A DNA stretch of 64,000 nt from Burkholderiales bacterium (GTDB taxonomy: Bacteria; Pseudomonadota; Gammaproteobacteria; Burkholderiales; Burkholderiaceae_C). Location of the stretch: contig RXJV01000019.1 in assembly GCA_003963075.1 (NCBI GenBank), forward strand, positions 1-64,000. Reading direction: 5' to 3'. How positions within the stretch are numbered: position 1 is the stretch's first letter; the number at the start of each line of letters is the position of its first letter. The notes beneath the pieces are model-generated. The model was given only the letters and a program-made list of their open reading frames with translations, made no database searches and was not told the origin of the DNA. Shown here one piece after another: positions 59,383 to 64,000 of this stretch. The translations under genes and the position numbers were made by a program.

Positions 59383-60674
59383 CGGTGCTGGCCCTGGGAC
59401 TGAACCACGGCAGCGCGCCGCTGGACCTGCGCGGCCGCTTCGCCATTCCGCTGGAGGCGCTCGGCGAGCGCGTGCAGGGCCTGCGCCAGCATCTGGCCCG
59501 TGCGCAGCCCGAGGTGGCCATCCTGTCCACCTGCAACCGCACCGAGGTCTATGTGGGCCTGCCGGCCCAGGGCGCCTCCGCCTGCCCGCGGCATGCGATG
59601 GAGCTGGCCGAGCCGGCCCTCGAATGGCTGGCGGCCCACGGCGGCACCGCGCCGGCCGAGTTGCGCCACCACAGCTATCTGCGTGCCGGGCCGGACGCTG
59701 CGCGCCATGCCTTCCGCGTCGCCGCGGGGCTGGACTCCATGGTGCTCGGCGAGCCGCAGATCCTCGGCCAGATGAAGGCGGCGGTGCGCGAGGCCGACAG
59801 CGCCGGCGCGCTGGGCACCACGCTGCACCAGATGTTCCAGCGCAGCTTTGCGGTGGCCAAGGAGGTGCGCAGCCGCACCGAGATCGGCAGCCACGCGGTC
59901 AGCCTCGCGGCCGCGGCGGTGCGCCTGGCCCAGCAGCTGTTCGACGACCTGCCCAACCGGCGCGTGCTGTTCGTCGGCGCGGGCGAGATGATCGATCTTG
60001 TCGCCACCCATTTCGCCGCGCAGAAGCCGCTGCAGATGAGCGTGGCCAACCGCAGTGCCGAGCGCGGCCGCCTGCTGGCCGAGCGCCTGGGGGCCACGCA
60101 GCTGCCGCTGGCCGAACTGGGCCAGGTGCTGGGCCAGTTCGACATCGTCATCAGCTGCACTGCCAGCAGCCTGCCGCTGATCGGCCTGGGCGCGGTGGAG
60201 CGCGCGCTCAAGGCGCGCAAGCGCCGCCCGATGCTGATGCTGGACCTGGCCGTGCCGCGCGACATCGAGCCCGAGGTGGCCCGCCTGCCGGACGTCTACC
60301 TCTACACCGTGGACGACCTCGCCAGCCAGGTGCAGGCCAATGGCGAACGCCGCCAGGCCGCGGTGGCGCATGCCGAAGCCATCGTCAGCGCCGGGGTACA
60401 GAGCTTTGCGCAGTGGCTGGACCAGCGGGGCAGCGTGCCGCTGATCCAGGCCTTGCAGCGCCAGACCGAGACCTGGCGCCAGGCCGAGCTCGCCAAGGCC
60501 CGCCGGGCGCTGGCCAGGGGCCAGGACGTGGACGCCGTGATGGACAGCCTGGCCACGGCGCTGACGCGCAAGCTGATGCATGGCGCGCTCAGCGAGCTGC
60601 ACGGCAGCGCCGGCGAGGCCCACCAGCAGTGGGCCGAGTCGCTGCAGCGCCTCTTCCTGCGCGACAGCGCGTGA
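59379..60674 (+). CDS. hemA: Glutamyl-tRNA reductase
   Basis: GluTR makes glutamate-1-semialdehyde, the first committed step of tetrapyrrole synthesis by the C5 route. The 431-aa protein has the catalytic cysteine in AILSTCNRTEVY, GLDSMVLGEPQILGQMKAAV, the NADPH-binding RVLFVGAGEMIDLVATHF, and a C-terminal dimerisation region. Its place directly after crtB, coupled by ATGA, couples precursor supply to carotenoid and pigment synthesis. It may be a second, photosynthesis-dedicated copy beside a housekeeping hemA elsewhere, which cannot be checked here. Confidence 0.95.
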   Translation: MTVLALGLNHGSAPLDLRGRFAIPLEALGERVQGLRQHLARAQPEVAILSTCNRTEVYVGLPAQGASACPRHAMELAEPALEWLAAHGGTAPAELRHHSYLRAGPDAARHAFRVAAGLDSMVLGEPQILGQMKAAVREADSAGALGTTLHQMFQRSFAVAKEVRSRTEIGSHAVSLAAAAVRLAQQLFDDLPNRRVLFVGAGEMIDLVATHFAAQKPLQMSVANRSAERGRLLAERLGATQLPLAELGQVLGQFDIVISCTASSLPLIGLGAVERALKARKRRPMLMLDLAVPRDIEPEVARLPDVYLYTVDDLASQVQANGERRQAAVAHAEAIVSAGVQSFAQWLDQRGSVPLIQALQRQTETWRQAELAKARRALARGQDVDAVMDSLATALTRKLMHGALSELHGSAGEAHQQWAESLQRLFLRDSA

Positions 60675-60817
60675 TCGACGCGCGCTTCTACGGCCTGATC
60701 GAGCTCGGGCTCGTGTTCGGCCTCATCCTGGGCTGGGCGGGCTGGCAGTGGTGGGGCTGGCGGCAATGGCGCCGCCGCCAGCAGGCCTCCCAGCAAACCA
60801 AGACACCACCCGACTGA
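60671..60817 (+). CDS. 48-aa single-helix membrane protein after hemA
   Basis: This small gene starts at GTG 60671, overlapping the hemA stop as GTGA, the coupling style used throughout this cluster. The product VIDARFYGLIELGLVFGLILGWAGWQWWGWRQWRRRQQASQQTKTPPD has one Trp-rich membrane helix followed by a basic patch. I recognise no family. It might tether GluTR or another cluster enzyme to the membrane, or be a pigment-binding helper; this is inference. Confidence 0.65.
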   Translation: MIDARFYGLIELGLVFGLILGWAGWQWWGWRQWRRRQQASQQTKTPPD

Positions 60818-60862
60818 CTCCGCAGGCCAGGTGCGCCGGGCCCGCGCGGCTCGGGGGTGGCG

Positions 60863-61855
60863 CTATCGGAACACCGCGTGGTCTCCGCGCTCGGGCAGCC
60901 TGGCCTCGCCGCATGCCAGGGCCGCATAGAAGTCGGCCAGGGTCTGGCGGCCGGTGGAGGGGGTGAGGTGTTCGGCATAGCGACCGGTGACCGGGTCCAG
61001 CACCAGCATGGACTCGGTGGCGTAGTAGCGGCCGATGCGGGCCAGCTCGGCTTTGTCCGCCGCGGCGGGCCAGACGCGGCCGAGCAGGCCCAGGGTGCCG
61101 ACGATGGCGTCCATCAGCCCCACCGGCACCTGCTTGAACCGCGGCGGCAGGCCCAGGGCCTCGAACAGCAGCTCGCCCTGCTGGCGCGCGGTCAGCGCCG
61201 GGCCGGGGCCGCCGATGGGCAGGATGCGGTTGCGGCGGGCGGGGTCATGCAGGCAGTCGGCCAGATAGGCGGCGAGATCGTCGTCGCTGATCGGCTTGCA
61301 GGCGGTCAGGTTGCCGTCGCCGAACAGCAGGAAGGGCTGGCCGCGCCGGAGCCGCGCGAGCTGTCCCGACAGCGACTTGAAGTAGGCCGTGGGCCGGACG
61401 ACGGACCAGCTCAGGCCCGAGGCCATCAGCTCGCGCTCGAAGGCGAGCTTGGCATGCTGGAAGGCCAGCCGCGGCTTTTGCACGCACAGCGCCGACAGCA
61501 GCACCATCTGGCCCACGCCGGCCTCGCGGGCCGCGGCCAGCAGGTCGACATGGGCCGCATGGTCGATGGCCCAGGCATCGCGCGGGGCGCCGGTGCGCGA
61601 CGCGAGGCAGGACAGCACGGCGTCGAAGCGCTCGCCGCGCAGGCCGTCGCGGCGCAGCGCCGCCGGGTCGGTGACGTCGCCGATGCGCAGCTCGGCGCCG
61701 GCCAGCAGGCGTTCGGTGTCCGCCGGGCGCAGCTGGCCGCCGACGCCGGCCTGAGGCCGCACCAGGCAGACCACGCTGTGCCCGCGCTGGCGCAGCGCAC
61801 GCACGCTGGCCTGGCCGATGGTGCCGGTGGCGCCGACGACGAAGACGCGGGCCAT
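60863..61855 (-). CDS. bciA: Divinyl chlorophyllide a 8-vinyl reductase, BciA type
   Basis: BciA reduces the C8 vinyl group with NADPH. The 330-aa SDR-type protein begins ARVFVVGATGTIGQASVRALRQRGHSVVCLVRP and shows VVRPTAYFKSLSGQLARLRRGQPFLLFGDGNLTACKPISDDDLAAYLADCL and GGPGPALTARQQGELLFEALG, as in BciA. Its start shares one base with the crtC stop (TGATG). Convergent with the crtI operon. Using the NADPH enzyme rather than ferredoxin-dependent BciB fits oxygen-tolerant pigment synthesis. Confidence 0.92.
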   Translation of the reverse strand: MARVFVVGATGTIGQASVRALRQRGHSVVCLVRPQAGVGGQLRPADTERLLAGAELRIGDVTDPAALRRDGLRGERFDAVLSCLASRTGAPRDAWAIDHAAHVDLLAAAREAGVGQMVLLSALCVQKPRLAFQHAKLAFERELMASGLSWSVVRPTAYFKSLSGQLARLRRGQPFLLFGDGNLTACKPISDDDLAAYLADCLHDPARRNRILPIGGPGPALTARQQGELLFEALGLPPRFKQVPVGLMDAIVGTLGLLGRVWPAAADKAELARIGRYYATESMLVLDPVTGRYAEHLTPSTGRQTLADFYAALACGEARLPERGDHAVFR

Positions 61856-62802
61856 CAGCGCGCCCCGGCCCAGCGCGGCATGCGGAAGGGCAGCATCGCC
61901 TGCACCCAGGGCTGGCTGAAGCGCCGCAGGGAGAGGCTTTCGTGCACGGTGATGCCGCCGTCGACGGGGTCGCACAGCAGCGAGCGGGCGTAGAACGGAC
62001 CGCTTTCCAGCGTCGCGAGCAGTTGCGGTGCGCGCTCGGACCGGCAGTGGCGAGCCAGGCCCCAGCCGGTTGAAGCGAGCGGCTGGCGCGGCGGCAGCGG
62101 CAGCGGGTGCAGGCGACCGTCGGCGCCGAGGTCGAGTGCCAGCGCCTGGCGGCGGCCGTCCCGCGCCTGCGCCTCGTAGAGGATGCGGCTGCGCAGGCCG
62201 GGCAGGGCGCTGCGTGACCACTGCCAGCCGTCGAAGTCGCGTTCCAGCGGGCGGCTGCCGTGGTTGGCATCGAGATAGGCCTGGCCCTGCCAGTGCAGCC
62301 GGGGCGCGTCGAACTGCACCTCGACGCGGGCGCTGGGGCTGATCGGTTGCCACAGGTGCAGGCCGGCAGCGTCCAGCGCAAAGGCCTGGGCAGGCAGCGG
62401 CCCGGGTTGTACTTCGAGCCGGCCGCGCAGCCGGCGCGGCCACGGGGCAGTCCATTCGTCGATGTCGACCCGCAGGCTGCCGTCGACCTGCCAGGCCAGC
62501 CGGCTGGGGCCGATCTGCAGCTGGCGCGCGCTGCGTTGCAGTTGCGCGCTGCCGCGCTCGGTCATGGCCCACAGGCGCTGGAACGACCTCGCCCCCGCCG
62601 GGCGGTGATAGAGCGACAGGTTGACCGCGCAGTGCGATTCGGCGGGCGCACCGTCGTCGCCACGGCGGCGGCGCGCCCAGGCGTAGTAGGGCGAGAACAC
62701 GCTGCCGATGAAGGCGATCAGCGTCAGCGCGTGGACACTGCCATCCGGCTGCGGCTCGCTCACGGCGTCGGCATACCACCAGGCGTAAGCGCCGGCATCC
62801 AG
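61855..62802 (-). CDS. crtC: Hydroxyneurosporene synthase CrtC (start uncertain)
   Basis: CrtC adds water to the terminal double bond (C-1,2) of neurosporene or lycopene-type carotenoids. Family features are the N-terminal AYAWWYADAVSEP, LTLIAFIGSVFSPYYAWARRR, CAVNLSLYHRPAGARSFQRLWAMTERG and ANHGSRPLERDFDGWQWSRS. The conserved frame extends upstream to GPAFDLALDAGAYAWWY, yet no ATG, GTG or TTG occurs in frame there. CTG at 62802 is given as a provisional start. GTG at 62763 forms a GTGA overlap with the crtD stop but would remove the conserved YAWWY motif. A one-base error or a non-canonical start must be considered. Confidence 0.85.
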   Translation of the reverse strand: MDAGAYAWWYADAVSEPQPDGSVHALTLIAFIGSVFSPYYAWARRRRGDDGAPAESHCAVNLSLYHRPAGARSFQRLWAMTERGSAQLQRSARQLQIGPSRLAWQVDGSLRVDIDEWTAPWPRRLRGRLEVQPGPLPAQAFALDAAGLHLWQPISPSARVEVQFDAPRLHWQGQAYLDANHGSRPLERDFDGWQWSRSALPGLRSRILYEAQARDGRRQALALDLGADGRLHPLPLPPRQPLASTGWGLARHCRSERAPQLLATLESGPFYARSLLCDPVDGGITVHESLSLRRFSQPWVQAMLPFRMPRWAGAR

Positions 62803-64000
62803 CGCGAGGTCGAACGCAGGCCCGCGAGGATATGCTCGGCGGCCAGCTGGCCGGACAGGGCGGCCATCGGCACACCCGGCCCCGGATGCACCGAGCCGCC
62901 CGCCAGGAACAGGCCCGGCAGCGTCGTGCGGCCGTCCGGGCGGGCATGGAAGCTCGCGCGCCAGCCCTGGCTGGCCGGCCCGTACAGCGCTCCCGCGCTG
63001 CCCGGGAACAGCGACGCAAAGTCCCGCGGCCGCGTCAGCACCGGCGGCCCGGTGAGCTTCAGCTGCAGGCCGGCGCGGTTCAACTGGGTCCACATCTGGG
63101 CTTCGCATCGCTCGATCTCCAAGTCGGTCAAGGGGGCACTGGCCTGCGCGGGGGCATTGACGAGGCACATCAGGCGCTCCGGTCGCGGCGAGGCGGGGCG
63201 TGCGGCACGCAGCTCCGCGGCGCCGCCGCTGCGGTCCTGGGCGCAGACATAGACGGTCGGCGCTTCTGGCAGCCGGCCGAGGGCGAGCGCCTCGAACTCG
63301 GCGCGGTAGCCCTCGGGTGGGCCGAAGAAGACGTTGTGGTGCGAGAGTTCGAAGCCGCTGGCCTGGGCCTCGCCATGCCAGGTCAGAGCCGACAACGAGC
63401 GCTGCACCTGGGCCGGGACGCCGAGGGCCCGGCGGACGGGCTCGTCCACCAGGCCCAGGTTCAATGCCTGGGCATCGCCGTTGAAGACGACGATGTCGGC
63501 GGGGATGCGCTCGCCGTCGGTCAGCACCACGCCGCTGATGCGGCCATCGGCCAGCACCAGCCGGCCCACATCGCAGCCATAGCGCAGCCGCACGCCCTGG
63601 CCCTGGGCGCAGCCGGCCAGCACCTGGGCCAGACGGTGCATGCCGCCCTCGACCTGCCAGACGGCCTCGCGCTCCACATGTGACACCAGCATCAGCGTGG
63701 CCGGGGCGTCGAATGGGGACGAGCCGCAGTAGGTGGCATAGCGGGCGAAGAGCTGGCGCAGCCGGGGGTCATGGAAGTAGCGGCCCAGCTCGCGCCACAG
63801 CGTCGTGAACGGCGAGATGTTGAGCAGACGGCGCAGGCCGGCGGGCCCCTGCTGGCCCAGCACGCGCCAGGCCAGCGACCCGGGGCTTGGCCGGCTGCTG
63901 CGCATGAAGGGGAGGTCCAGCGTGGTGTAGACCTGCTCGGCGCGGGCGCAGAAGGCGCGGTAGCGCTGGGCCTCGCCCGGGCTGCTGAAGCTTGCGATGG
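62760..64000 (-). CDS. crtD: Hydroxycarotenoid 3,4-desaturase CrtD, 5' part beyond window
   Basis: CrtD desaturates 1-hydroxy carotenoids at C-3,4 in spheroidene/spirilloxanthin synthesis. The reading frame is open to the right edge, so the N-terminal FAD motif is missing. Visible parts include RQLFARYATYCGSSPFDAPATLMLVSHVEREAVWQVEGGMHRLAQVLAG, DIVVFNGDAQALNLGLVDEPVRRALG and the C-terminal LFLAGGSVHPGPGVPMAALSGQLAAEHILAGL. It overlaps the crtC coding frame. The track start at 63905 is internal. Confidence 0.94.
   Translation of the reverse strand, partial: IASFSSPGEAQRYRAFCARAEQVYTTLDLPFMRSSRPSPGSLAWRVLGQQGPAGLRRLLNISPFTTLWRELGRYFHDPRLRQLFARYATYCGSSPFDAPATLMLVSHVEREAVWQVEGGMHRLAQVLAGCAQGQGVRLRYGCDVGRLVLADGRISGVVLTDGERIPADIVVFNGDAQALNLGLVDEPVRRALGVPAQVQRSLSALTWHGEAQASGFELSHHNVFFGPPEGYRAEFEALALGRLPEAPTVYVCAQDRSGGAAELRAARPASPRPERLMCLVNAPAQASAPLTDLEIERCEAQMWTQLNRAGLQLKLTGPPVLTRPRDFASLFPGSAGALYGPASQGWRASFHARPDGRTTLPGLFLAGGSVHPGPGVPMAALSGQLAAEHILAGLRSTSRWMPALTPGGMPTP

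Overview
The window is a GC-rich stretch of a purple photosynthetic betaproteobacterium, most likely a Burkholderiales member close to Rubrivivax/Roseateles. The evidence is gene content and order: an aerobic cyclase (acsF), the dark-operative protochlorophyllide reductase (bchNBL), a HiPIP gene inside a bch operon, puhABCE, crtIBCD, and glutamyl-tRNA reductase rather than ALA synthase. The genus is an inference. I saw no rRNA, tRNA, CRISPR array, transposase or phage gene.

Left part, about 1-30.4 kb, is ordinary accessory and housekeeping chromosome. It opens with a TRAP dicarboxylate-type transporter (dctPQM, dctM cut by the left edge), divergent from a DctS/DctR-like two-component pair. 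Next come a metallophosphoesterase, an MFS exporter behind a MerR/TipAS regulator that is frameshifted at a C7 run, a serine hydrolase, and a secreted S53 peptidase lipoprotein behind a clear c-di-GMP-I (GEMM) riboswitch. These are followed by a molybdopterin oxidoreductase, a methyltransferase/GlcNAc-transferase pair, an alpha/beta hydrolase, and a LytS/LytR-type system whose second 'kinase' has lost its catalytic residues. The section ends with two PEP-CTERM proteins, a PilZ protein, a DUF1134/EipA protein, and a B12-dependent ribonucleotide reductase (nrdJ). nrdJ carries an intein immediately before its radical cysteine and a LexA-like box at its promoter.

Right part, about 30.5-64 kb, is a photosynthesis gene cluster. 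On the minus strand, bchG, a BCD-family transporter, bchP, a small membrane protein, HiPIP, DUF3422, bchI and bchD form one tightly packed operon, with ppsR and ppaA upstream of it on the same strand. On the plus strand, bchF-N-B-H-L-M-lhaA-puhA-B-C-acsF-puhE form a superoperon full of ATGA/GTGA overlaps. bchO (minus) and crtI-crtB-hemA-small ORF (plus) diverge from a shared PpsR-type operator. bciA, crtC and crtD run in from the right edge, and crtD is partial. Together these genes supply Mg chelation, methylation, E-ring cyclisation, protochlorophyllide reduction, 8-vinyl reduction, C3 hydration, esterification and phytyl reduction. They also supply reaction-centre H and its assembly factors, carotenoid synthesis, an electron donor, and the PpsR/PpaA oxygen-light regulators. 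The bchCXYZ and puf genes are not in the window.

The observations most worth a second look are: the c-di-GMP riboswitch controlling a secreted peptidase; the nrdJ intein plus SOS box; PpsR boxes placed over promoters whose -10 elements sit only 6-7 nt from the start codon, suggesting leaderless mRNAs; the degenerate LytS-like partner; a hemA gene plus a 48-aa membrane protein embedded in the carotenoid operon; and two genes (crtC, PilZ) without a conventional start codon.
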